Positions 23,842-34,673 of a stretch of DNA of 64,000 bases are shown here, in pieces (the stretch's first letter is position 1; every line of letters begins with the position of its first letter). This DNA comes from Hofstenia miamia (taxonomy: Eukaryota > Xenacoelomorpha > Acoela), in NCBI GenBank assembly GCA_004352715.1, contig SCFE01000049.1, positions 1,420,474-1,484,473 on the forward strand, given 5' to 3'. The notes under the pieces are model-generated. The model was not told where the DNA came from and did no database searches. It was given only the letters and a program-made list of their open reading frames with translations. Made by a program: the position numbers and the translations under genes.

Positions 23842-24237
23842 TAGAGGTCGACGGTTTTGAAATTTTAACTTCGGTTCGGTTCAGATCGGTTTTGGGGCAA
23901 AAACCGCGGTTTCGGTTCGGTTTTGTTGTGTAGTGAAAACATGTAATTTCGAAGCTATATTTTCTTATGGTTTTACAAGATTAATTTCAAGTTTTTCTTA
24001 GTTTTAATGAGAGAGGAAGCATTGCCACCAGAAAGACTGCATCACTTCATGGTGATCTTGTTCGATCAATTGAGCCCATGCGTTCTGATGACACATTTGT
24101 TGCCTGAATTGCCAACCACTTTTTCACCAGTAGCGAGAGCTTTGGCAGTATTACACAGCTACTAATTACCAGTCATTAAAAACCCTTTGAAACCGTGCTA
24201 GTGAAAATGAGTCGGTTCGGTTCACCATTGACCTCTA
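23842..24237 (-). mobile_element. Deletion-derived hAT element (TAGAGGTCG ends)
   Basis: It begins TAGAGGTCGACGG and ends CATTGACCTCTA. The flanks ATTGAAAC (23834-23841) and ATTGAACC (24238-24245) are an 8-bp duplication with one mismatch. On the minus strand (about 24010-24160) it keeps the end of a hAT transposase: VKKWLAIQATNVSSER, with a stop after RTRSP and then VFLVAMLPLSLK. That is the C-terminal dimerisation region. The rest of the gene is deleted. Confidence 0.85.
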
Positions 24238-24834
24238 ATTGAACCTTAACAACTAGTTTAGTGTTACAAAAGAAATTCACCCAAAATTGACTTTGAAAAT
24301 AGCAAAAAGTAGAAGTTCTAAAATTTACCAAATAGCAGAAATAAGTTATGGTTGTCCTATTGATACTGGCACCCTTGATCATCGCTCTTGTTTTGTCTAG
24401 ATGCACTACTCTTAGCATTTTCAACTATTAATTCCATGAATTTTTTAAAGGTCAATCCCATTTGCTATTTTGCATCATTAAATAATACAATTAATAAATG
24501 TAAAATGAATATTTAGTAAATTAACCAAGTTTATTTGTTTTCAATTTTTTATTAAAAAATCAAAGAATTTGTTGCTCCAAAGGAATGGTGCGATTACAAA
24601 ACATTTTAAAAAGTTGAATATCTCAATAAAAAATCAATAGCTGTATATTTTAGTGAAGAAAACTGAAGCTGAAATATCGAAATATCTATCCCTCGACACG
24701 AATTTTAAAAGATAGAAAACGTATGAAATCCATCAAGTTGTTTATTTTATAAAAACTGGAATGCTGGATTAAATTCATTTGTTTTTCAATAAAAATGTGA
24801 TCATAATTTTCTTCCGTTTTTTATGTGTTTTGAT

Positions 24835-25126
24835 AGCACTTTTACCATAACTTTTTTATTGATCGAGATAATCTAATGAAACCATTCTGTGCTTGTACNA
24901 GAATGCAGTATTTTTTTCGAGCTAAAACGAGCCGAGCTTGAGCAGAGCATTTAATATGCAACGATCCCAAAAGGAGCCTTAATTAAGCCGAGCCAAATTA
25001 TAGTTCTGCTTTTACTTTTCTTATGCAGATTTTTCTTATTTTTTATTCAATATACCTTTTTNAGCACTTTTACCATAACTTTTTTATTGATCGAGATAAT
25101 CTAATGAAACCATTCTGTGCTTGTAC
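24835..25126. other. N-bounded misplaced repeat fragment with duplicated flanks
   Basis: Single N characters at 24899 and 25062 enclose 162 bases matching the middle of GAGCC-hAT copy 6 (about 27798-27960). The 64-bp flank starting AGCACTTTTACCATAAC is present identically on both sides (24835-24898, 25063-25126). This looks like an assembly join error, not a genuine insertion. The spacer from 25127 to 26366 shows no gene. Confidence 0.85.
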
Positions 25127-26374
25127 AATAGGCATACAGGTGTGTTGTGTTCTAAGGATTTGAAGATATCTTTTAATTTAAAAATTTTGCAAACTTTAAT
25201 GTCATAAATTTTTTGACAATTTTAATACATATTTTTATATGGCTATAAATGTTACAGATTGAGGTCTTCTTCAATACCCATAGAACAAAACATTCTTCAT
25301 TCTGTTACTAAACCCTTCACTAAATTTTGTACCAATTGATTGAGAAGATATTTCATGAATGGAAATTTTTACATTTGCGACATGTTTGACCTTGACCTTT
25401 TGACCCCATTATCCTTAAATTAAGTAAGGTCATCAACATTTCATGGGGTTTCAAAATATCATTCCGCAAAATAAACCATATGAAAGAATGAGGGCTCTCA
25501 TACTATTTTTTAATTTTTTATGATTTTTTAAATTCGACAATTCCTCTCCTGGTTATGCTCCCCCTTAAACCAAATGCGTTTGGATTTTGATATTTCAGTG
25601 CGGGAAAGTGTATATACATGTATTGTTACGTAAATTCAGCTAATTCACATCACGTCACATCTTAGGTCCTCATAAACTAAGGCTTGCCAAGCTTCAAAAT
25701 TTTGTAAATATCTCATTAAACTTTATAAGTATTTATATCTGGTGAATATTTGATACAACTTGGGAAATATGTAATAAGTAATAGAGAAGTTTAGCAAATA
25801 ATTGGGCTTCTTTTGCAATACAATTATACTTCTTGAATCTCAAATTTTGATTGTTTTCACGATTTTTCAAAACTGCAAATTTTTCAGTAATGGTTTTCTA
25901 TCTCAATTTGTTAAATTTATTTTTCACTAAATAAGAAAATTAGATAGAAAATCACGTAACACATTTTCTGATTTTGCGACCTTTTTTATTGACATTCTTT
26001 AGAGAATCTCATACAGTTATGATGTATTGCAAACTGATTAGAAGTAGATGTCTTGATGAATACGTTTTCGCGGAGATCACTATAAAAATACAATAAATAT
26101 CTTCCTAAATTGGATATTTAAGTTTATAATATTTAATAAAATTTTTTTTTCTGTTGTATGGCGTACTACAACTATAGATTATTATTTAGAAATGTCTGGG
26201 GTCAAAATAAGCAGATAATTTCAAAAAAACTTTGTAAATTTTCATCAAATATTTAAATGTACCTACTATTCTTGCCAAGTATGAGGGTGCTGGGTATAAG
26301 TAGTACTTCAGCTTAATGTGCCTTGCTTTTAATTTCTTTTTAGAAAAATATCAAATAATCAATATTATTCATAC

Positions 26375-26726
26375 CAGACTTGTCAACAAGTCGACATTTC
26401 CAAGCGTGGCTCATTTAAATTTTGTGTATGTTCGGCTCGGTTTGCCACATAAAATCTTTGAAAGAGGCTCCTTTTAGCTCGGTATTTTTTTAAAAATATT
26501 GTGCTCAAAGAATTTTTTACATAGCTCTTCCTATTTATTTAATAAACATTTCTTAAATAAGATTATAGGAAAAGCATACTGACTGCAAAAAATAAGAAAA
26601 ATCTACATAATCAAATTAAAACGCAGAACTATAAACTTGCTTTTCCTAATATAGGCTCGTTTTGGGCTCGTTGTATATCAAATACTGTGCCCAAGCTCGG
26701 CTCGGCTCGGCTCGTTTACAAGCCTG
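26375..26726 (+). mobile_element. GAGCC-hAT MITE copy 5
   Basis: The left end is CAGACTTGTCAACAAGTCGA and the right end CTCGTTTACAAGCCTG. The 8-bp duplication is ATTCATAC / AATCATAC (one change). The left GGCTC array is reduced, and the element is slightly diverged at its right end. Confidence 0.9.
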
Positions 26727-27145
26727 AATCATACAAACCAAGCTGTAGAAGTATTTCAAATATTCAAATAATATTGTACAACAACGATCATGTTTTTATG
26801 AGAAAGCAACTAAATGAACATTACATTATTTGTGAATAATCCAATAATGGTTAGATGGGCATTCCACTTCACTGGGGCTGGGCGTGCAAATTCAATAACT
26901 AGGCGGTCGATTGCTTAATAATATTTAATTAGTTGTTTAATAATTTGGTTGTATAATAGAAGATTTCTAGTTGCATAAAAATCGATTAAAAAATTGCATT
27001 AAAGTTAAAATATTAATATTTATTATTAACTTTTAAAAATATTACCACCATTTTACTGACGAAGATAGAATATCTATCGAATACAGGTCTAATATACAAG
27101 TTCATAATTTTATATTAATTTCAAATATATATATAATATTTGTGT

Positions 27146-28882
27146 TTATGCTTCAGTAATTGGACGTTTTGATATCCATTTCTGAATGTGTTCATTTGCT
27201 GAAACGTTAGCAATGATATTTTTCAATTTAGGTCTAGATGTAAGATCAATTGCTTCAAATCTATCTCCATATAAATCAGAATGAAAATTGTATAGAGCAA
27301 CATCAGCCCAACTCATTCCAGATGCCAAGAAAGTGTTTTCACCAGAAACCTGATCTTCAAGTTTTTCATAAATTTGAATTGTGTTCTCCACCATTTCTTT
27401 CTGAATTACAGCTTTCTTTTCTTCATCTTTTTCAAAATGAAGAATCCAAAATTTGCTTATGATATCCTTGTGAATGCAATCAACAATCTAAAGAAACATT
27501 AATCAGTAGATTGAAAACAATTACATGAATAGAAGAGTGTATAGATATAGGATTTCCAATCTTGGCACTAGATAATCTCAATTACTGAGTATTAGAATTG
27601 TCAACGAGCCGAGCTTGAGCAGAGCATTTAATATGCAACGATCCCAAAAGGAGCCTTAATTAAGCCGAGCCAATTTATAGTTCTGCTTTTACTTTTCTTA
27701 TGCAGATTTTTCTTATTTTTTATTCAATAGACCTTTTTTATAATCATATTTTAAAATGTTAATTGAATAATTAAGAAGAGCTATTTAAAAATTTCAGAGA
27801 ATGCAGTATTTTTTTCGAGCTAAAACGAGCCGAGCTTGAGCAGAGCATTTAATATGCAACGATCCCAAAAGGAGCCTTAATTAAGCCGAGCCAAATTATA
27901 GTTCTGCTTTTACTTTTCTTATGCAGATTTTCTTATTTTTTATTCAATAAACCTTTTTTATAATCATATTTTAAAATGTTAATTGAATAATTAAGAAGAG
28001 CTATTTAAAAATTTCAGAGAATGCAGTATTTTTTTCGAGCTAAAACTAGCCTCATTGAACGGTTCTATGTGGCGAGCCGAGCCGAAAATACTCAAAAGTA
28101 AAACGAGCTGAGCTTAAAAATGTCGGATCGTTGACATGTCTGCTTAGTATGTTAATCTGTTGATCAAGAAACTTACCCCATCAGCTTTCAATCTCTCCAA
28201 ATCATTTTTTCCAGCTAGATTAAATGCGTTGGCTAAGTATCGAGCAATGCTTACACTTTGGCCAAATTTTTCACCATCAATCTAAGTTCAAAACCATTAG
28301 TTTTTCTATTTTACTCTCCACATTGTATTGGAAAATAGTAACAAGCGTTTATATTTAACTACAATTTTTAAAAAAAATCAGACTCGATTTTGTCTGAGTC
28401 CTACATCAATTGTACGCAACGAATTTTATATTTGTATGTCTTTGTATCAACAGGACATTAAGTGAAATGCGTATACAATTATAAATGTGATAAATGTTAA
28501 AGTTCATACATTGGGGAAACGAGAATGCAATTGGAATACAGAATTTCAGAGCATGTGCGAGGTCATCTTCAATCAGAAATATATTGCCATGACCACGCAC
28601 CTAAGTGAAAGAACATTGCTATTTTAATGAAAACCAAGCATACAAAAATTGCAGAAGCGATATTCATAAAATAAACTAAGGAGAATCTATTAAATAAACA
28701 ATTAAGTCAACGACTAAATATCGTATAAGATCTACGAATTACAATTTTAAAATCATAAAATTTGTATTTTCCACCATATTATTTTAGTTATTTTGTAATG
28801 ACGATGAGTGGAGACACTCGAAACATGTTTACATAAAATGTTTCTTGTTTTTTACAATGAATAGTTTAAGCACACTTTGTAC

Positions 28883-28918
<36 letters not shown>

Positions 28919-31900
28919 AAAATAGGGGAAGCATTATACTTAAAGAAATTAGAACGGACCAACATACTAAACAAGCAAATGAATACATTTCAAAGATTAC
29001 ATCTATTTTAAATCTTATCATATACAATTATTTTAGTTAATTATAAAGTGTAGTTTATAGTTTTGTAAAAAANNNNNNNNNNNNNNNNNNNNNNNNNNNN
29101 NNNNNNNNNNNNNNNNNNNNNNNNNNNNNNNNNNNNNNNNNNNNNNNNNNNNNNNNNNNNNNNNNNNNNNNNNNNNNNNNNNNNNNNNNNNNNNNNNNNN
29201 NNNNNNNNNNNNNNNNNNNNNNNNNNNNNNNNNNNNNNNNNNNNNNNNNNNNNNNNNNNNNNNNNNNNNNNNNNNNNNNNNNNNNNNNNNNNNNNNNNNN
29301 NNNNNNNNNNNNNNNNNNNNNNNNNNNNNNNNNNNNNNNNNNNNNNNNNNNNNNNNNNNNNNNNNNNNNNNNNNNNNNNNNNNNNNNNNNNNNNNNNNNN
29401 NNNNNNNNNNNNNNNNNNNNNNNNNNNNNNNNNNNNNNNNNNNNNNNNNNNNNNNNNNNNNNNNNNNNNNNNNNNNNNNNNNNNNNNNNNNNNNNNNNNN
29501 NNNNNNATATATATATATAAATAGGGGAAGCATTATACTTAAAGAAATTAGAACGGACCAACATACTAAACAAGCAAATGAATACATTTCAAAGATTACA
29601 TCTATTTTAAATCTTATCATATACAATTATTTTAGTTAGTTATCAAGTGTAGTTTATAGTTTTGTAAAAAATTTTCTGGGAAAATATTCTGACGATGATC
29701 AATAAAAGATCGAAACGCGTCAAATAGTGGATTCAATTTTAAAATATATATATTTATATATATATATCTGGAAAACGAAAAGCGTTGTGTAAAAAATAAT
29801 TACTTCTAAAAATGGAGATTTACCAAATGGCGCAGTCAATTTAAAATCTTCCCATTTCAGTTCATTACCGAATCGTTTATCTTCATAATCTGTCTGCCCA
29901 AGGGCAAATAAATATCTAAAATATAGGTAGCTTGATCAACAAACTTAAAGAGCGATTATAATGCGCATTAGCTTCTTTGTTTAATAATAAGTTATTGTCG
30001 CTGCATAGTAGACCTAGGCGCCAGCCGGCTGCGAGCGCTGCCGATATATTTTTTTAGGTCAGACAGCTGCTGGAAAGTTTAGACGGATGAGCCGATTGAT
30101 AAATAAAAGTATATCAAGGCAGACGAAATTGGCCATAAAATATAGAGATTATGTTTTATTACCTATTTTATTACGTTTCATTAAGTTTTTTATTACGTTA
30201 AATGAATATTAGTATTTTTGTTGTTTTTTATTAAATTTTAGTTTAGGCTATTTCTTATTAATCAGAATGCCGGTAAGCGCATGATGAACCTTTTTGTAGA
30301 TAGATTCACAATACTGCTTGCATCATATACGGATTTTACAGGGATATTGGCCTTATAGGTTTTCTATATGGAAAATTATAAAGTCTAGTCCAGTTCTAAA
30401 GATGTCACTCAGCTGGGTGGCGCCGACCTTATCGGGCCTGCGCCGCCAATAGTAGTTGGCTGGCGGAGGTGCCCACCTCTACTGCATGGCATTCGATATG
30501 GTTGGCAGACTTGTCAACGAGCCGAGCAGAGCCGAGCGGAGCCGAGCCGAGCTTGAGCACAGTAATTGAAATACAACGAGCCCAAAGCGAGCCTATTTTA
30601 GGCAAAGCAAGTTTATAGTTCTGCTTGTTAATTTGATTATGGAGATTTTTCTTATTTTTTGCAATCAGTATGCCTTTCCTATAATCTTATTTAAGAAATA
30701 TTTACTATATAATAGGAAGAGCTATGTAAAAAATTCTTTGAGCACAATATTTTTAAAAAAATACCGAGCTAAAACGAGCTTCATTCAAAGATTTTATGTG
30801 GCGAGGCGAACTTACACAAAATTTAATCGAGCCGAGCCGAGCCGAGCCGAGCCGAGCCGAGCTTGGAAATGTCGGCTCGTTGACAAGTCTGATGGCTGGG
30901 TAAAGTTGACGTGTTCATATGTAATCCAGGTGATGTTGCCACTAGTATGAAAAATTTACATCAAAAAATTACAATTTATAATTCGAATGAAATATTTTTG
31001 GGTGTTAATATTTCTGTGAAATTTAATTTGATTTGCTGGCACAATTATATAATGAAATGTTTCGCTTAATCTTTTAATGAAAAATATTGGCTTAATATGC
31101 AAGTTCTGTAAATTATGCTAATATTATAAACTTGAGTATATACATGTATATTATATGCAGTTTATTGGAAAATTAGTTCCTTGTAAATTTTTGAATTCCC
31201 ATTTCTGAAAAATAAGGCACTACAACACAAATAGCAAACCATTAATGTGCCGACAATAGGCCATTGTGGTTTCCATTAATGGCAGATGATCGCTGGAAAA
31301 AAATGGATCAGTGATACAGAGCCAACAATGACCCATTGGTAAACCATTCATTTCAAATAATATCCCATTAATTGCCCATTAATGGTTTTGATATAAGAGC
31401 AGTGAATTGCATGTAAAAAACAATTTTATGTTGTCAAATAATCCAATCCTTTTATTTTGAAATAACATCAACAAAACAAAAACCTGAAAAATATATTTGA
31501 AGACCTGTCAGGTATATTGAATAAAAGCATTTAATTGAAAATTAGATTAATGTCTCAACTCTGTCAAATTTAATATAAATTTAAAAGATCAAAACTAAAT
31601 TTAATTTTAAAATAGAAATTTTTCAATTTTCTAAAAATACTTCTGAGCAATCATTACTTTTTTGAAATAGATAATTTCTAAGTCCTTATATATTCATAAA
31701 TAACATTTTCTTGAAAATTCACATAGCAAATACACTATTATTTTTTACAAACCGAAAAATTTTAGAAAACTTTTTTGAATGGTTCTAGGAAAGAAAAAGA
31801 TGAAGAAAATTTCAATTGAAAACACAGCTCATCTATTTTTGATGACCAAGGTTGCTGCTGATTCCAGAAGTGGTCTACCAATATCACTCCTTTCTCAAAA

Positions 31901-32608
31901 GTAGACCACTAGTGTTGGCTACAGGGGTGATACATCATTAATTACTAATGTTATTTATTGTAAATAGGCAATTTGAGCTAAGTGCTTTTTAAATTCGAAA
32001 TGAAGAAAAAATATTCATTAAAAACATAAACATTTAAATTAAAATTGAATTTCAAAAGATTGAGATGGCCCCTAATTAAATTTGAGATTGAAGACATTGG
32101 TGCAAAGCATTCAATTTTTCAGAGTCTCCTAATACTAACAGCTGCAGTACTAGATGGCTACGAGGTACCTAATTTCATTTGTTATGAGAATTATAGTTAT
32201 TAAAAATGTTTTTCATTATTTATTCGCTAGATGGCAGATCTAACCAATAATGCTATTTTTTTTGCAAAATATAATTCCAAATAAAACAAAATGCATATAT
32301 TATAACCAATAATTATAATAACTTGCAAGCAATATTATGAAATTTAGGAGTTTTTATTTAATGATATTAGTTGACAACTGAATGGCCATTTTACCATTGA
32401 TACCATTAATGGGTCATTAGCTATCTTACTATGCTGGGAAGCTATGAACATATACGAATAGTGTGAAAACTATATTGAATTCCACATTTTCAAACTAAAT
32501 CATCAAAATTTCTTAATATTGCCTAATCATATACTATTCATCGAATTCTTACCTCAAAAATTCTCCGATGCCTTTTGCATTAAAGTAATAGAGTTTATAG
32601 CTTGGCAT
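27146..32608 (-). CDS. Sigma-class glutathione S-transferase, paralogue B
   Basis: Exons in coding order are 32553-32608, 29804-29915, 28177-28281 and 27146-27487 (56, 112, 105, 342 nt; phases 2, 0, 0), giving 204 aa from MPSYKLYYFNAKGIGEF. Candidate catalytic Tyr8, Trp40 in LKWEDFK, cis-Pro53 in KSPFLE, and GQSVSIARYLA with the canonical glutathione-contacting Ser65. The C-domain has SGMSWADVALYNFH, with the N-capping Ser/Asp pair, and ends KRPITEA. It is the most diverged copy, with a Trp in the first C-domain helix (KFWILHF). All junctions are GT-AG. Introns hold a hAT MITE, GAGCC-hAT copies 6 and 7, and a Penelope-like relic. A cytosolic glutathione-conjugating role is inferred from the family. 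Confidence 0.93.
27593..28142 (-). mobile_element. GAGCC-hAT MITE copy 6, internally duplicated, in GST-B intron 3
   Basis: The ends are TAGAATTGTCAACGAGCCGA and GATCGTTGACATGTCTG. The flanks CTGAGTAT (27585-27592) and CTTAGTAT (28143-28150) are an 8-bp duplication with one change. The interior consists of two tandem copies of about 221 bp (starting near 27605 and 27826). Its sequence (GCAACGATCCCAAAAGGAGC) forms a distinct subfamily. Confidence 0.9.
28470..28605 (+). pseudogene. GIY-YIG endonuclease remnant of a Penelope-like element
   Basis: The plus strand reads KCDKC, then after a stop SSYIGETRMQLEYRISEHVR. This is the Cys-pair plus YIGET...R..EH pattern of the GIY-YIG nuclease of Penelope-like retroelements. 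Downstream, KIAEAIFIK (about 28650) matches the usual end of that domain. Stops interrupt it and no reverse transcriptase part is present. It lies in intron 2 of GST-B. Family members use this nuclease for target cleavage during retrotransposition. Confidence 0.8.
28799..28824 (+). other. Hammerhead-like stem-loop downstream of the Penelope relic
   Basis: TGACGATGAGTGGAGACACTCGAAAC: the hairpin GAGTG-GAGA-CACTC is bounded by GATGA and GAAAC, like stem II plus the core of a hammerhead ribozyme. Such ribozymes are known in Penelope-like elements. The canonical CTGATGA is not intact here (ACGATGA), so activity is doubtful. Confidence 0.45.
28918..29671. repeat. Direct repeat of about 155 bp around a 434-N gap
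   Basis: The block beginning AAATAGGGGAAGCATTATAC occurs at about 28918-29072 and 29519-29671, each preceded by a TA microsatellite. The copies differ slightly (TTAATTATAAAG against TTAGTTATCAAG). The N run is 29073-29506. This may be a true tandem repeat of the Penelope element end, or two alleles placed in series. Confidence 0.8.
29689..29716 (+). other. Second hammerhead-like stem-loop
   Basis: CTGACGATGATCAATAAAAGATCGAAAC: the stem GATC/GATC with loop AATAAAA is bounded by TGACGATGA and CGAAAC, the same outer pattern as at 28799-28824 but with a different stem. It again sits next to a TA microsatellite. Confidence 0.45.
30009..30481. mobile_element. hAT-like MITE (TAGACCTAGGCGCC end), GST-B intron 1
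   Basis: It begins TAGACCTAGGCGCCAGCC and ends GGAGGTGCCCACCTCTA. The inverted ends are imperfect (TAGAGGTGGGCACC read from the right). The flanks CTGCATAG (30001-30008) and CTGCATGG (30482-30489) are an 8-bp duplication with one change. It is GC-rich at both ends and AT-rich inside; no coding frame. Confidence 0.85.
30506..30891 (-). mobile_element. GAGCC-hAT MITE copy 7, in GST-B intron 1
   Basis: The ends are CAGACTTGTCAACGAGCCGA and GGCTCGTTGACAAGTCTG. The duplication is ATGGTTGG (30498-30505) / ATGGCTGG (30892-30899). The right GAGCC array is one of the longest, with about six units in a row. The ORF across it is a by-product of the repeat. Confidence 0.94.
30900..32552. other. Remainder of GST-B intron 1, no further gene
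   Basis: AT-rich DNA with words around CCATTAATGG recurring near 31240-31390 and 32390-32420, possibly marking another old MITE. Its ends could not be fixed. Confidence 0.4.
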
Positions 32609-33829
32609 GTTAATGAACAAATTGTATGTTTTGCTGAGTCTTACTGTCCATACAAATATTTATCAAGAGTTTACGTTCGATGTTGACACTCCTAATATTT
32701 ATGGGATAGTATAACTTTGCAATAAATGAATCAATATAAATAATCATATTGAAAAAGATAGAATCCAAAGCTTTACAGAGAATAATATACTAGTATTTGC
32801 ATACATATAATGTGCTGTGGAATGCAGGTATGAACATGAAATAAAAAAGAAGATGGGACACTAAGGGAGATAGAAAACCATCATGAGAATGAGAATGGCT
32901 TAGACGAGTCAGTATGTTGGCTTAGGACAATAGGGGGGTCTACTCCTGTGCTGTGCGACTACAAGAATAGTTGGATAAAATGTGAATTATCATTGATCAT
33001 TTAAGTCTAGATAGAAATGTACTTACATTAGAAAGTCCATTACATCTAAAGAAGATTGGAATATGATGTATATGTTGACGGACTAAGCTAACTATGTGTT
33101 GAGAAAGCTGTATAAATTGACAGTAGAAATATGAAATTTTCTATAAATTCATTGCTGGAGGCTACTAAGATGCTCAAAAACATAGAAGTCCTTAAAAAGG
33201 AAAATACTACATTACAAATAAAAACAAAAAAAATTCCAACATACAAACGAACATATACATGCATACATTCACCATACATTCGATTTTGAGGTGTCCTAAA
33301 TTGTATTGATTAACTAACAATTTTTTTTCAACTGTCTTGTGGTTGTATTTGTTGTTGTTGCTTTGCAAATATTGAGATCAAAATTTCTTCCACATATTTA
33401 TTGATTTCGTAGTAAGGGCACTATTTCCAATACTTGCTATATATCTTGATGTTGTCTATGCACTTGTTTATCCATAAATTTACTTTTGCAAATTTTTTCA
33501 AGGATAAGTTGAGCTTTGTTCCCAGTATAAACTTTCACCAGATTTTAGTTCACATTGGCGATTACCTCCAATATTGGCGCGTCGAGAGTCTGCACTATAT
33601 TTGAAATTAGCAGTTAATTTCAAGTAGCTATCAAGTTTTTAAATCATTCTTTATATCGAATATTTGCCAGATGACAAAAATCAATACTAGGAATATACCT
33701 TTAGCCTTAGTATTATATTTTGCTTTGTATATTTTAATAAAACCAACATTTTGGTAGCACACAATGGTGAAAACAGCTTATTGTGTCACCTGTTTTATGT
33801 TTATCAATTTTAAACATAGAGTAAATGCA

Positions 33830-34343
33830 CCTATTTAACCTTTGCCGATTTTTGATGTCAATTTCACTTAATATACATAAATCATATTGTGACAAAACCA
33901 ATGCGATTTCTTTACTCTACGAAAGTTTTCATTTTTGTTTTAGGCATAGCATTGCAACAGGTATTTTAATTATTTTGCCTACAACAAGCGTAGGATTTTG
34001 GAACAACTATCCAGTATTAATTTCAGATATTTTATCCCCTGCATGCTCTTATTTTAGAATTCAGGATTGACAGCTCTATTGAATTCTTAATTGCAATATG
34101 CTTCTTTCTGGAAAACAGACTAAATTTGGTTTTGTATTTGTTACTAGTAAGCATATTGTGTTGTAGAAACTTGAGGATATTCTTAATGCTTTTGGATAGT
34201 TTCTAGGTTGTGGTTTATGACACAGATGTCATCAACATATTGTAATATTTCACAGTCTTTTGCATGAAAAATCATACCTTTGATATATAAATTGAATATT
34301 ATTGGGTCTGGAACAGTGCCTTGTAGAACTCCTTATTGGTTTC
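33830..34343 (-). pseudogene. Reverse transcriptase fragment of a non-LTR retrotransposon
   Basis: The minus strand reads GVLQGTVPDPIIFNLYI, then CEILQYVDDICVI. These match the reverse transcriptase blocks [GxPQGs..P.lFnlYI] and the catalytic Y-x-D-D (YVDD) of jockey/CR1-like elements. Downstream, after stops, come KTKFSLFSRKKH and IELSILNSKIRAC, also family-like. Frame breaks show decay. The GAGCC-hAT copy 8 sits at its upstream edge (34344), so the fragment is probably cut by that insertion. Confidence 0.8.
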
Positions 34344-34673
34344 TAGACTTGTCAACGAGCCGAAATTTCCAAGCTCAGCTCGGCTCGCTACATAAAATCT
34401 TTGAATGAGGCTCGTTTTAGCTCGGTATTTTTTAAAAATATTGTGCTCAAATTATTTTTTACATAGCTCTTCCTATTATTTAATAAACATTTCTTAAATA
34501 AGATTATAGGAAAGGCATACTGACTGCAAAAAATAAGAAAAATCTCCATAATCAAATTAACAAGCAGAACTATAAACTTGCTTTGCCTAAAATAGGCTCG
34601 TTTTGGGCTCGTTGTATATCAAATACTTTGCTCAAGCTCGGCTCACTAGAAGCTCGGCTCGTTGACAAGTCTG
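34344..34673 (+). mobile_element. GAGCC-hAT MITE copy 8
   Basis: The ends are TAGACTTGTCAACGAGCCGA and GGCTCGTTGACAAGTCTG. The flanks TTGGTTTC and TTGATTGT agree at five of eight positions, an eroded duplication at best. The GGCTC arrays are short. It interrupts the reverse transcriptase relic. The spacer downstream to 36134 holds no supported gene. Confidence 0.9.

Noticed and set aside
29033-29626. Open frames of 172-197 aa
   Set aside because: They run through an N gap and TA repeats; no real coding content.
30633-30950. Recurring frame MIMEIFLIF...SYVKNSLS, also at 38453-38806 and 58577-58810
   Set aside because: It is the core of the GAGCC-hAT MITE; the frame is not kept in other copies and has no domain.
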